From NCBI GenBank assembly GCA_024653345.1, contig JANLFV010000002.1, positions 147,881 to 211,880 on the forward strand: a DNA stretch of 64,000 bases. Direction: 5' to 3'. A program made the position numbers and the translations under genes. Position 1 is the first letter of the stretch. Each line of letters starts with the position of its first letter. Source of the DNA: Candidatus Acetothermia bacterium. GTDB lineage: Bacteria > Bipolaricaulota > Bipolaricaulia > RBG-16-55-9 > JANLFV01. Of this stretch, positions 22,391 through 30,506 are shown piece by piece. Under the pieces are notes generated by a model. It searched no databases, had not been told where the DNA came from, and was given only the letters and a program-made list of their open reading frames with translations.

Positions 22391-24797
22391 CTTGAGCCTC
22401 CTTTTCACAGTCGGTTTGGATTAAGCTAGGATCAAGGCCCGGATTGGGGTTTAGCACAGCTCTTCTTGTGGGCCTCACCTCCTTCCTGCCCCAGGCCCAA
22501 GCCCAGGCCCTCTCCCTCAGGAACCCGGGCTCCCAGGTGACGAGGATCGCCGGGATGACGGTGAAGGCCGAGGCGGCGCTGATGACCATGGTCAGGGCGA
22601 TCAAGAACCCGAAGTTGGCCGTCCCCTTAAAGGTGGAGAACAAAAGGACGGCGAAGCCCAAGGCCAAGGCCAGGGCGTTGTAGGCGATCCCCCGCCCGGC
22701 GGTCTGGATCGTCCTCTCCAGGGCCCCCTTCGGCTCGAGGCCCTCACGATACTCCCGTCGGAAGCGGCTCAGGAAGTGGATGGCGTAGTCGATCCCGATC
22801 CCGATGGCGATCGAGCTGACCATCAGGGTCGCCATGTCGAGCGGGGTGTTGGAGAAGCCCATGAGCCCGAAGTTGATCATGATCGTCAGGACCAACGGGA
22901 TGAGGCTGATCAAGCTGGCGACGAGCGAGCCCATGAGCAAGGCCACGATCAGCCCCGAGGCCAGGATCGAGGTCACCAGGCTGGTGATCTGGCTGGTGAT
23001 GATCTTGGAGAAGAGGCTCGCCCCGACCCTGGTCGAGCCGACCATCTCCGCGCGGATGTCCCTGAAGTGCTCGTCGAGGTAGCGCTGGACTTCGCGGGCC
23101 AGCTCCACCCGCTCGGTGCTCCCGACGGAGCTGTAGAGCCCGATGGCTTCCCCGGCGGAGAAGTCGCCCAGAGCCATATTCCCCAGCTTCCCGCCCTGGA
23201 AGGTGAAGAGCAACAGGAGCTGAGCCACGAGCTTCCGGTCGTCGGGGATGGCGTAATAGCTGGGGTCGTCGGCGTGGAACTTCTGGTTCATCTCCCGGAC
23301 CAGGTCGGCCAGCGAGGACGTCTTATTGATCCTGACGCCCGGCTTCGTCTCGAGCCACTCCTCGAAGGCCACGATCCGCTTCAATAGCTCCGGGTCCTTC
23401 AGGCCGTCGCGCCTGCCGGTGTCGAACTCCACGATCACCTGCTCGATCCCCGAGAAGTGCTCGTCCATCACATTGAGGGCCTGGACGATCGGGTGGTCCT
23501 GGCCGAGGAACTCCTGCTGGGAGGTCTCGACCCGGACGAGCGCGGTCCCGACGGCGAAGGCAATCAAGACGGCCAGGGAGGCGATGAGGACGGCCCTCCG
23601 GTGGCGGGCCACGAGCCGCCCGATCAGCCCGAGCCAGCCGCTCAGGCTCAGTCTGCTCGCGCCCGTGCGCGTCCGGGGCTTCCTCGCCCGGCGGGGGACC
23701 GGGAGGAGAGCGAGCATTGCCGGAAGGAGGGCGAGCGAGAGGGCCATCGCCACCAGGACCCCGAAGGCGGTGAAGAGCCCGAACTGCCGCTGGGGGATCA
23801 AGAAGGAGTTCATCAGCGAGAGGAAGCCCGCGACGGTGGTGAGCCCGGCCATCGCGACCGGGGAGGCCATCAGCAGGGCCGTATCGATGACCGCCTCCCG
23901 CTTGGCCTTCCCCGCGGCGAGCTCCTCATAGTATTTGTTCAGGACATGGATGGCGTAGGCGATCCCGATCGCCATCAGGATCACCGGCATGATGAAGGAC
24001 ATGATCGTGAAGGGGACCTTCAGGGCGGCCATCGCCCCCACGGCCCAGACGGTGCTCAAGGAGACGACGAGCAAGGGCAAGAGGACCCCGCGGAGGCTGA
24101 AGAAGCTCAGGTAGAGGACGGCGACGATCATGAGGATCACGATCGGGAGCATCATCCTTAGGTCCCGGCCCATCGACTCCGAGAGGACCAGGCTCATGTA
24201 GGGGAGCCCGGCGATGTAGATCCTCTCCGGGCCATCCTTGTAGCGCTCGACGATCTCCACCACCCGCTTGGCCACGGCCGTCTGGTCCGCGTCCTTCTTC
24301 AGCTTGAGCGCGAGCACCCCGGCCTTCCCGTCGCTGGAGACGATGTAGTCCCGAAGCAGCCGGCTCCCCAGGGCTCTCTGCCTATACTCTTCCATCGCCT
24401 CGGGGGTCTTTGGGACCTCCTTCCCCGGGGCGGCGGGGCCCACGACCAGGGCCGCCTCGGTCCCGGTGATCACCTGGGCGTTGAGGGGGTCGGTCACCTC
24501 ATCGACGCCGATGATCTGCTCGAACTCCTCCCGCATGGCCTTGATCTTCTCCAGGGTCGAGACCTTGAAGATCGTGTCCTCGGCTACGACGGCGACCATG
24601 AGGGAGGTCTGGGAGCCGTAGCGGTCCTCTGCCCGGTCCATCGCCCGGACCGCGGGGTCGTCCCGGGAAATATACTCCTTGAAATCAGTGAGGGTGGTGA
24701 TCCCGGGGATCGCGGCCGCGAAGCCAAGGGTAATGGCCAGGACGATCAGGACCACCGTCCGGGGATGGTCGACGATCCACTCGACGATCTTGCGCAT
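22374..24797 (-). CDS. RND superfamily exporter (MMPL/HAE3 type)
   Basis: An 807-residue transporter with two repeated halves, each one helix, a large extracytoplasmic domain and five helices. GIAYAIHVLNKYYEE and GIGIDYAIHFLSRFRREY mark the fourth-helix GxxxDY-like motif in each half; the second has the Asp and the first has Ala in its place. A sterol-sensing-like hydrophobic block surrounds each. MMPL/HAE3 proteins move hydrophobic lipids or hopanoids to the outer layer using the proton gradient. It sits in a TetR-controlled operon between a small secreted protein and a LolA-like carrier, so a lipid-export role is likely. Confidence 0.86.
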   Translation of the reverse strand: MRKIVEWIVDHPRTVVLIVLAITLGFAAAIPGITTLTDFKEYISRDDPAVRAMDRAEDRYGSQTSLMVAVVAEDTIFKVSTLEKIKAMREEFEQIIGVDEVTDPLNAQVITGTEAALVVGPAAPGKEVPKTPEAMEEYRQRALGSRLLRDYIVSSDGKAGVLALKLKKDADQTAVAKRVVEIVERYKDGPERIYIAGLPYMSLVLSESMGRDLRMMLPIVILMIVAVLYLSFFSLRGVLLPLLVVSLSTVWAVGAMAALKVPFTIMSFIMPVILMAIGIAYAIHVLNKYYEELAAGKAKREAVIDTALLMASPVAMAGLTTVAGFLSLMNSFLIPQRQFGLFTAFGVLVAMALSLALLPAMLALLPVPRRARKPRTRTGASRLSLSGWLGLIGRLVARHRRAVLIASLAVLIAFAVGTALVRVETSQQEFLGQDHPIVQALNVMDEHFSGIEQVIVEFDTGRRDGLKDPELLKRIVAFEEWLETKPGVRINKTSSLADLVREMNQKFHADDPSYYAIPDDRKLVAQLLLLFTFQGGKLGNMALGDFSAGEAIGLYSSVGSTERVELAREVQRYLDEHFRDIRAEMVGSTRVGASLFSKIITSQITSLVTSILASGLIVALLMGSLVASLISLIPLVLTIMINFGLMGFSNTPLDMATLMVSSIAIGIGIDYAIHFLSRFRREYREGLEPKGALERTIQTAGRGIAYNALALALGFAVLLFSTFKGTANFGFLIALTMVISAASAFTVIPAILVTWEPGFLRERAWAWAWGRKEVRPTRRAVLNPNPGLDPSLIQTDCEKEAQDEGKT

Positions 24798-25294
24798 CAG
24801 AGCCAGCCCTCCCTGATGAAGATGGTCGCGAAGATCCCGGGCAAAGCGTCGTCAGTCACATCGACGGCCCTCAGCCTCCCTTGCGCGCCACTGTTCACGA
24901 TCCCTTTGATGAGCGCCACCGCTTGGCGCAGCTCGAGGGAGATCTCGGGGAATGGCCTCGTGGCTATCCAGACTTGGTTCACCGTGCCGTCCTCGACCCC
25001 TCGGGGGACGATGACAATGATGTCGTATCGCCTATCGGGCCGCTGACCCCGGAGCGGGTCGTCGAAGCTCGAGGCCACACTGACGCTTCTGGCCGCAAGG
25101 TCGAAGAGCCCGGTCCGCCTCACGGCCCGGGCAAAGAGCTCGACCGCCATCGAAGCGGCGAAGCTCCTCGTCTCATCGACCACAAGGAGCTTGAACTGTT
25201 CCGGCTGCTCCTCCCGCCCACCGGCTCTCGGCCCTCCCAGGGCAACGAGGGCCAAGAGGAAGACGCTCAAGAGCACCAATGCTCTTCTAGCCAT
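24797..25294 (-). CDS. Small exported protein of the RND operon, unknown family
   Basis: A 165-residue protein. The ATG at 25294 follows AAGGAGG by six bases and lies two bases after the TetR stop. The signal peptide is ARRALVLLSVFLLALVALGG. The mature part (FKLLVVDETRSFAASMAVELFARAVRRTGLFDLAA, YDIIVIVPRGVEDGTVNQVWIATRPFPEI) looks like an alpha/beta domain. I do not recognise the family. Its stop codon shares a base with the RND start. It may be a periplasmic accessory of the exporter. Confidence 0.65.
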   Translation of the reverse strand: MARRALVLLSVFLLALVALGGPRAGGREEQPEQFKLLVVDETRSFAASMAVELFARAVRRTGLFDLAARSVSVASSFDDPLRGQRPDRRYDIIVIVPRGVEDGTVNQVWIATRPFPEISLELRQAVALIKGIVNSGAQGRLRAVDVTDDALPGIFATIFIREGWL

Positions 25295-25296
25295 CT

Positions 25297-25908
25297 CTAT
25301 CCTCCTTCCAGGGTGATCCCTCTCCAAATGAACTTTGCCAGCTCCTCGGGGGCCTCGCGGAAGAGCTGTTGAGACTCCTCAGGGCTGCAGATCATGCTGC
25401 AATGGGTGACCGACTCCACCGCGCCGAAGAGAGCGTGCGCAATGATACGGGGGTTGCATTCCCTGAGCAAGCCGTTCTCGATCCCCTCGCGGAGCAGTTC
25501 CTCGACGTAGGCGACGATCTCGCGGTAGAGCTCGAGCGGCTCCGCGCCGGGGTGCTCGAGGAGCTTGAACCGCTCCCGCTGGAGGACGCGTATCAACTCC
25601 TGGCGCTCCTCGAGCCTGGCGAAGTGCTCTTTCAGGATTTGGCGGATCTGCTCCACGACGGGCAGGCCGCTCCGCCGCAGGTGCTGGTAGAACTCCTTCA
25701 GTCTGGTGAACTCGGCCTCGAAGATGTCGATCAGGATGGCCTCCTTGTTCGCGAAGTAGTTGTAGATCGTGCCTACGGCCACGCCAGCCCGCTCGGCGAT
25801 CTCGTCGGCTCGGGCCTCGGAGAAGCCCTTCTCCGCGAAGACGCTGATCGCCGCGTCCCTGATCCGCTCGCGCTTATCTTCCTTCATCGCCCACGAATGA
25901 ACGCTCAT
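25297..25908 (-). CDS. TetR/AcrR-family transcriptional regulator
   Basis: A 203-residue regulator. The N-terminal DNA-binding domain reads RERIRDAAISVFAEKGFSEARADEIAERAGVAVGTIYNYFANKEAI, a textbook TetR helix-turn-helix, and an all-helical ligand domain follows. The predicted promoter puts transcription at about 25907, so the ATG at 25908 would be a leaderless start lying within the operator; ATG 25887 is the alternative. It heads the operon with the small secreted protein, the RND exporter and the LolA-like carrier. The palindrome overlapping its start suggests autorepression. The sequence of that site resembles operators of FadR-type TetR proteins that respond to acyl-CoA. Confidence 0.85.
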   Translation of the reverse strand: MSVHSWAMKEDKRERIRDAAISVFAEKGFSEARADEIAERAGVAVGTIYNYFANKEAILIDIFEAEFTRLKEFYQHLRRSGLPVVEQIRQILKEHFARLEERQELIRVLQRERFKLLEHPGAEPLELYREIVAYVEELLREGIENGLLRECNPRIIAHALFGAVESVTHCSMICSPEESQQLFREAPEELAKFIWRGITLEGG

Positions 25909-25910
25909 TC
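25895..25910. promoter_or_regulatory. Palindromic operator GAATGA-N4-TCATTC of the TetR operon
   Basis: The inverted repeat GAATGA (25895-25900) / TCATTC (25905-25910) lies at the predicted transcription start and over the first codons of the tetR gene. It resembles the TGAATGA-N4-TCATTCA operators of Bacillus FadR-type TetR proteins (general knowledge). Confidence 0.6.
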
Positions 25911-25913
25911 AAG

Positions 25914-25942
25914 ATTATACCGAGGGCTCGCCCGCGCTGCAA
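25914..25942 (-). promoter_or_regulatory. Predicted promoter of the TetR-RND-LolA operon
   Basis: On the minus strand TTGCAG (25942-25937), 17 bases, TATAAT (25919-25914), followed after three bases by the operator. The remaining divergent intergenic region to 26190 holds a TATAAT at 26144-26149 for the plus-strand cyclase gene but no clear -35, and no other feature. Confidence 0.6.
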
Positions 25943-26190
25943 TCCCCGGGGGAGGACGCTCGGAAAAGGCCGATCGCGGCTGGCCACTGCACGCGGACCT
26001 CGCGGAGATCCACCAGCCGAGCGGGTCGCTGTCGTCGTTTGGAGAGTTGGAACTTCGGCCCCAATCAGTGCGGCCCGGCGCACCCAAGCTTTGCGGGCTA
26101 GCTTGCCGAAGGCCGCGCGATGTCCCCCGAGTTTTCCTTTCAGTATAATCCAGTGACGAGCCGAGCTCAGGAAGCGGGAGGGAGGGACCT

Positions 26191-28482
26191 TTGCCTGAAG
26201 AGAAGCGGCGACTAGCGAGCTTCATGCTCACCGATATGGCGGGCTACACCGCCTTGGCCCAGCGGGACGAGCGCCTGGCTCTGGAGCTGCTCGAGGAGCA
26301 GGCTCGCCTCCTGCGGCCCGTCTTCAACAAGCACGGCGGGCATGAGGTCAAGGCCACCGGCGACGGCTTCCTCGTCGAGTTCTCCAGCGCCCTGCAGGCG
26401 ACCCGCTGTGCCATCGAGATCCAGAAGGCCCTCGCGGAGAGGAATGCCGTCGTAGCCCCCGCCCGAAGGATCGCGATCCGCATCGGACTCCATGTCGGGG
26501 ATGCCGTCTACCGCGAGAGCGATGTCTTCGGGGACGCCGTCAACATCACCTCGCGAATCGAGCCGCTGGCCGAGCCGGGCGGGATCTGTCTCTCCCAACA
26601 GGTCTACGATCAGGTGTGGAATAAGCTCGAGATGCCCCTGGTGAGCCTGGGAAAGCAGGTGTTGAAGAACGTGCAGCTGCCAATGGAGGTTTACCGCGTC
26701 GTCTTCCCCTGGGAGGGAGAGTCTCCAGGGGCAGCCGCGCGGGTGGAGAAGACGAGGATCGCCGTGATCCCCCTGGTGAACATCAGCCCGGACCCGCTGG
26801 ACGAGTATTTCACCGACGGGATGACCGAGGAGCTGATCTACCGGCTCTCGAAGATTCGGGAGTTGAAGGTCATCGCCCAGACCTCAGTGATGCGCTACAA
26901 GGGCGCGGAGAAGACGGTGTCCGAGATCGGCAGGGAATTGAGAGTGGGGACGGTGCTGGAGGGGGCGGTCCGCAAGGCAGACAACAAGCTCAGGATCACC
27001 GTGCAACTGGTCGATGTGCAGAGCGAGGAGTACCTCTGGTCGGAGCTCTACGAGCGGACGCTCGAGGACGTCTTCGCGATCCAGGACGACATAGCGCAAA
27101 GGGTAGCTGAAGCGCTCCAGGTGCAACTGCTGGGCGAGCATAGGAAGCAGCTTGCAAGGCGCAGGGCCCCGAACGTCGGCGCTTACACCCTATACTTGAC
27201 AGGCCGGCAGCTCTGGGGCATGCGCCTTGAGGAGCCACTGAGGATGGCGCTGGAGCAGTTCCAGCAGGCGATCGAGCTCGACCCCGGCTATGCGCTCGCT
27301 TACACTGGCCTCGCTGACTGCTACAGCGTCATGGTCAACTGGGGCTTCGTTCCTGGCCGAGAGGGCTATCCGAAGGCCAAAGAGGCTGTCCTCAAGGCGC
27401 TGGAGCTAGACGACAACCTCGCCGAGGCCCACGCCTCGTTGGCGCTGATCCAGTGGGAATACGAGCGCAAGCTCGCCGAAGCCGAGGCGGAGTTCAAGCA
27501 GGCGCTCGAGCTGAACCCCAACTACGCTCCAGCTCATCACTGGTATGCGCTCCTACTGCATCGGGCCGGGCGGAACGAAGAAGCCCTCGCGGAGCTTGAG
27601 AAGGCCCTGGACCTGGACCCCCTCTCTCCGATCATCAACTCCTGGTTCGGGAGCGTGCTCCAATCGGTGGGCCGGCTCGAGGAGGCGAAGGAGCAATATC
27701 GGCGGACGCTCGAGCTTGCCCCGGGCTTCGTCCACGCCCATCTGGGCTTGGGGGAGCTGAAGTGGCTCTCCTGGGACTGGAAGGGCGCGGAGAAGGAGAT
27801 CAAGCGGGCTATTCAGCTCGCCCCGGACAGCCCCTTGGGCCACATCGGGTATGCCTACCACCTGATGGCCCTGGGCCGAACTGCAGACAGCCTGGCTGAA
27901 ATGGAGAAGGCGATCGCGCTCAATCCACGCTCGGTCCCCACGCTTCTCGCGGCCGGGACGGTCCTCTACCACGCCAGGAGGTATGAGGAGGCGCTCGCCC
28001 GCTTGGACCAGGCGTTGGAGGAAGATCCCCAGGCTGCGAAGGCCCATCTATTCCGCGGCCTGGCCTACGCCAGGATCTCCCGAGGGAAGGAGGCGGTCGC
28101 GGAATTGGACAAGGCTGAGGAGTTGGCCGGCGGCTCAGATCAGCAGCTCTCCCTCTGGGCATGTGCGGGGCGGGGGATCGCCTTCGCCCAGATGGGGAGA
28201 AGAAGCGAGGCCGAGGCGGCGCTCGCTGAGCTCATGAGTAGACCGAGGCAGATCGATCGCGCCTCGCTCATCGGGCTGCTCCACTTCCGCCTCGGCCAGA
28301 GCGACGAGGGCTTCACCTGGGCGGAGAGGGCCTGGGAGGAGCACGACCCCGGCCTGCTCTGGCTGAGGATCGACCCGCTTCTGGACGAGCTGCGGGCTGA
28401 TCAGAGATACCTTGCCCTGATGGACAGGATGGGCTTGCCACCTGACGAGCCAAGGCCGGCCGCTGACACTCTGGCGGTCTAG
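26191..28482 (+). CDS. Class III adenylate/guanylate cyclase with TolB-like and TPR domains
   Basis: A 763-residue protein in three parts. Residues 1-170 are a class III cyclase domain: FMLTDMAGYTAL with the metal Asp, EVKATGDGFLVEF with the second Asp and the base-selecting Lys, and GDAVNITSRIEPLAEPG with the Asn and Arg that bind the transition state. All catalytic positions I can place are present. Residues 190-310 match the TolB-like/FlgO-type domain (IAVIPLVNISPDPLDEYFTDGMTEELI). Residues 320-740 carry about eight TPR units. No membrane segment is seen. The start is TTG 26191 with GGAGGGA four bases upstream. A cyclic-nucleotide-binding gene lies convergent 86 bases away. Confidence 0.85.
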   Translation: MPEEKRRLASFMLTDMAGYTALAQRDERLALELLEEQARLLRPVFNKHGGHEVKATGDGFLVEFSSALQATRCAIEIQKALAERNAVVAPARRIAIRIGLHVGDAVYRESDVFGDAVNITSRIEPLAEPGGICLSQQVYDQVWNKLEMPLVSLGKQVLKNVQLPMEVYRVVFPWEGESPGAAARVEKTRIAVIPLVNISPDPLDEYFTDGMTEELIYRLSKIRELKVIAQTSVMRYKGAEKTVSEIGRELRVGTVLEGAVRKADNKLRITVQLVDVQSEEYLWSELYERTLEDVFAIQDDIAQRVAEALQVQLLGEHRKQLARRRAPNVGAYTLYLTGRQLWGMRLEEPLRMALEQFQQAIELDPGYALAYTGLADCYSVMVNWGFVPGREGYPKAKEAVLKALELDDNLAEAHASLALIQWEYERKLAEAEAEFKQALELNPNYAPAHHWYALLLHRAGRNEEALAELEKALDLDPLSPIINSWFGSVLQSVGRLEEAKEQYRRTLELAPGFVHAHLGLGELKWLSWDWKGAEKEIKRAIQLAPDSPLGHIGYAYHLMALGRTADSLAEMEKAIALNPRSVPTLLAAGTVLYHARRYEEALARLDQALEEDPQAAKAHLFRGLAYARISRGKEAVAELDKAEELAGGSDQQLSLWACAGRGIAFAQMGRRSEAEAALAELMSRPRQIDRASLIGLLHFRLGQSDEGFTWAERAWEEHDPGLLWLRIDPLLDELRADQRYLALMDRMGLPPDEPRPAADTLAV

Positions 28483-28497
28483 CGACCCTGAAGAGGC

Positions 28498-28527
28498 GCG
28501 CAGCCAAGCGAGCCGGCTTGGCTGCGC
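28498..28527. terminator. Bidirectional 12-bp hairpin between convergent genes
   Basis: GCGCAGCCAAGC (28498-28509) and GCTTGGCTGCGC (28516-28527) are exact complements with a 6-base loop, midway between the cyclase stop (28482) and the end of the cNMP gene (28569). No T tract on either side. Confidence 0.6.
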
Positions 28528-28568
28528 TCAGGTAGCAGCCCCTGAATCACTACACCGCAGCAGGCAAG

Positions 28569-28991
28569 CTACTCGGAGAGGGCCATCTCTGTCTGGCGCA
28601 GGCGACGTGTCAGCTCGGTGATGACCTTCATGGCGATCTCGGGGTAGCTCTTCACCAAGGCCCTGAAATCCCAGTTGGTGAGCACGAGGCAGGTGGTCTT
28701 GACCGTGGGGATGACATCCGCGGAGCGAGGTGCTCCGTCTAGCACGGACATCTCCCCGAAGAACTGCCCGGAGCCGAGCGTCGAGAGGGTTCGGCCCCCC
28801 CTCTTCACCTCAACCTGGCCGTCGAGGACCAAGTAGAAGCCGATGTTGCTCTGCTCCCCCTCCCGGACGATCGGCTTGCCCGGCTCAAAGCTCCGCTCCT
28901 TGGCGGTCTTCAAGAGCGGCTCCAGCTCCTTCGCGGCAAAACCGGAGAACAGTGGAACCTCCTTCAGGAATTGAACAAGCTCCTTGGCCAT
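28569..28991 (-). CDS. Single-domain cyclic-nucleotide-binding protein
   Basis: A 140-residue protein made almost entirely of one cNMP-binding beta-barrel: VPLFSGFAAKELEPLL, IVREGEQSNIGFYLVLDGQVEVKR, FGEMSVLDGAPRSADV (the phosphate-binding cassette FGE..L...PRSA is intact) and a C-terminal helix. There is no DNA-binding domain, unlike CRP. The ATG at 28991 follows AAGGAG by about nine bases. A good promoter lies at 29054-29082. It probably senses cAMP or cGMP and acts on a protein partner. The neighbouring cyclase is the obvious source of the ligand. Confidence 0.82.
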   Translation of the reverse strand: MAKELVQFLKEVPLFSGFAAKELEPLLKTAKERSFEPGKPIVREGEQSNIGFYLVLDGQVEVKRGGRTLSTLGSGQFFGEMSVLDGAPRSADVIPTVKTTCLVLTNWDFRALVKSYPEIAMKVITELTRRLRQTEMALSE

Positions 28992-29053
28992 TTCCTCATC
29001 TCCTTCCTGGTCTGGTGCGGCTGAGGGCAATGCCCTCCTCGTTGGAGCCCTGT

Positions 29054-29082
29054 ATGATATCATGGTGGCCAAGTTCGGTCAA
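29054..29082 (-). promoter_or_regulatory. Predicted promoter of the cNMP-binding gene
   Basis: Minus strand TTGACC (29082-29077), 17 bases, TATCAT (29059-29054). About 60 bases of leader precede the ATG at 28991. The remaining interval to 29284 contains no gene I can support. Confidence 0.6.
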
Positions 29083-29284
29083 ACAACTGAGTTGCTCCGC
29101 TGAGACTGTCAGTAGAATGCGGAAGGAGCAGCGGACCCCGGGACCTGATGCCAATTGCCAGGGAGCGCGACCGGCCGGTCGACTGGCCAGCAGCGCAGGC
29201 GGTCCCTCAGTTCATGAAGCAGGAGAAGGAAGGGCCCTTCCCCTTACCCCCTTGTCCGGGACAGGCACGCGCTCGCTTTTCTTC

Positions 29285-29668
29285 TCAATCCTCAGGGGTG
29301 AAGTCTAGCTCCTCGACCATCCTCTTCGGGAAGATGGGGAGCCTCTCTTCTTCGTCCCCCTTGAGCCTGCGGATCTCCTTGAAGATCAGCTCGACGTATT
29401 CCCAGGCCATCAAGCCATACTTGACCGCGAGCTTGCTGTCCTTCAGCACAAACCTGGCCGACCCGCCAGGGGCAAGGCGGTAGCCGGCTAGAGCCTCGGT
29501 CTCCTTGATCACCCGGACGAGGCGTCTCTCCCTGTCAAAATGGCGGCCGCATTCGCAAACGAATGTGTCGCTCTCCCGGACGGACATGGCGTTCAGGATG
29601 GCGGTGGGGAAATCGATGAAGAGCGCATTGCCCTCTTCGTGGATCTGCTTGATGCACCTCACGGGCAT
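29285..29668 (-). CDS. Hypothetical protein with a CxC pair
   Basis: A 127-residue soluble protein. The ATG at 29668 follows GGAGGTGG by five bases. It starts MPVRCIKQIHEEGNAL, has DTFVCECGRHFDRERRLVRV in the first half (a CxC pair that may bind zinc) and a helical C-terminal half (LKDSKLAVKYGLMAWEYVELIFKEIRRLKGDEEE). No family is recognised. It is a single gene with its own promoter at 29707-29736. Confidence 0.65.
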   Translation of the reverse strand: MPVRCIKQIHEEGNALFIDFPTAILNAMSVRESDTFVCECGRHFDRERRLVRVIKETEALAGYRLAPGGSARFVLKDSKLAVKYGLMAWEYVELIFKEIRRLKGDEEERLPIFPKRMVEELDFTPED

Positions 29669-29706
29669 TCTCCCCACCTCCCGGCGTTGTCGAGCGATTC
29701 AGACGA

Positions 29707-29736
29707 GGTATACCCCACTGGGCCGACCTCGGTCAA
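29707..29736 (-). promoter_or_regulatory. Predicted promoter of the 29285-29668 gene
   Basis: Minus strand TTGACC (29736-29731), 18 bases, TATACC (29712-29707); the leader is about 40 bases. Confidence 0.5.
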
Positions 29737-29864
29737 GGCCCAAGGCGCCGTCGCGCATAGTAGCCAACTCATTTCACAAGCTAACACAGCCTGCCCCTGA
29801 AATCAATAGTTGCACTCGCTCGCAGCGAAGCGTAGGGCCGCGCTCGGCAGCCGCGGAGAGCCAT

Positions 29865-29894
29865 TTGACTTCTGCACGAGATCTCTCTGATACT
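29865..29894 (+). promoter_or_regulatory. Predicted promoter of the 29921 gene
   Basis: TTGACT (29865-29870), 18 bases, GATACT (29889-29894). The short leader contains AGAGGTG seven bases before the ATG at 29921. Confidence 0.45.
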
Positions 29895-29920
29895 GAATCG
29901 GGTGCAAGAGGTGCGATAGA

Positions 29921-30325
29921 ATGGGGGACAGAGCCGTGAAGCGTGCTAAGTGGTTGCTGGCCGTGGCTCCTGTAGTGGCGTTGCTCCTAGTCCTCGTGCT
30001 CCAGAGCGGGTCCAAAGGCGGCAGCTCGCCGGCGGACATCCTGGCGGTCGATGGCCACGTAACCTACCTGCGGATCCACGATGTGGGGACGGGCTATGGG
30101 CCATCGAACGACTTCCTCGATGTTGAAGTTGTGGTAGCGCTGGACAGCACTCCGAACCAGAGGTTCGGCTTTCAGCTCAGGCCGGATGCGAACCAGCTGG
30201 TGCATCAAGGGATGCTGGATCTGCTCCAGCAGGCGTTCCAATATAACTACATGGTCAGGCTGGAGTTCTACCAGGAGCCGGGGAGAAGCAACTCTGTGCT
30301 GTTCAGAGTGATGACTTGGAAGTAG
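29921..30325 (+). CDS. Hypothetical exported or anchored protein
   Basis: A 134-residue protein. A basic N-terminus and a hydrophobic helix (WLLAVAPVVALLLVLVLQ) form an anchor or signal peptide. The exported part contains GHVTYLRIHDVGTGYGPSNDFLDVEVVVALD and a C-terminal LEFYQEPGRSNSVLFRVMTW, suggesting a small beta-rich domain. No family is recognised. The ATG at 29921 has AGAGGTG seven bases upstream. It stands alone before valS. Confidence 0.6.
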   Translation: MGDRAVKRAKWLLAVAPVVALLLVLVLQSGSKGGSSPADILAVDGHVTYLRIHDVGTGYGPSNDFLDVEVVVALDSTPNQRFGFQLRPDANQLVHQGMLDLLQQAFQYNYMVRLEFYQEPGRSNSVLFRVMTWK

Positions 30326-30455
30326 GCCGCTCCCCAGCGTTGCGCTGAATCTAGTCTGAAGAAGGCAAGCTGCACCTCTTGCACCTGAGGCTGATGTTGA
30401 AGCGCTTGCAACCTTAGTTAGAAGGCCCCATAGCAGTATCCTCCGCGCTCTCTGC

Positions 30456-30484
30456 TTGCTCGCCCGCGCCCTGTCTGCTAAGAT
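30456..30484 (+). promoter_or_regulatory. Predicted promoter of the valS-folC-uppS-cdsA operon
   Basis: TTGCTC (30456-30461), 17 bases, TAAGAT (30479-30484), 22 bases before the valS ATG at 30507. Confidence 0.5.
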
Positions 30485-30506
30485 TTCGGCTGGAGAGAGA
30501 ACGGAT

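Noticed and set aside
29225..29245. Palindrome GGAAGGGCCCTTCC after the 29285-29668 gene
   Set aside because: A self-complementary run without a loop, about 45 bases past the stop and with no further signal; not enough to call a terminator.
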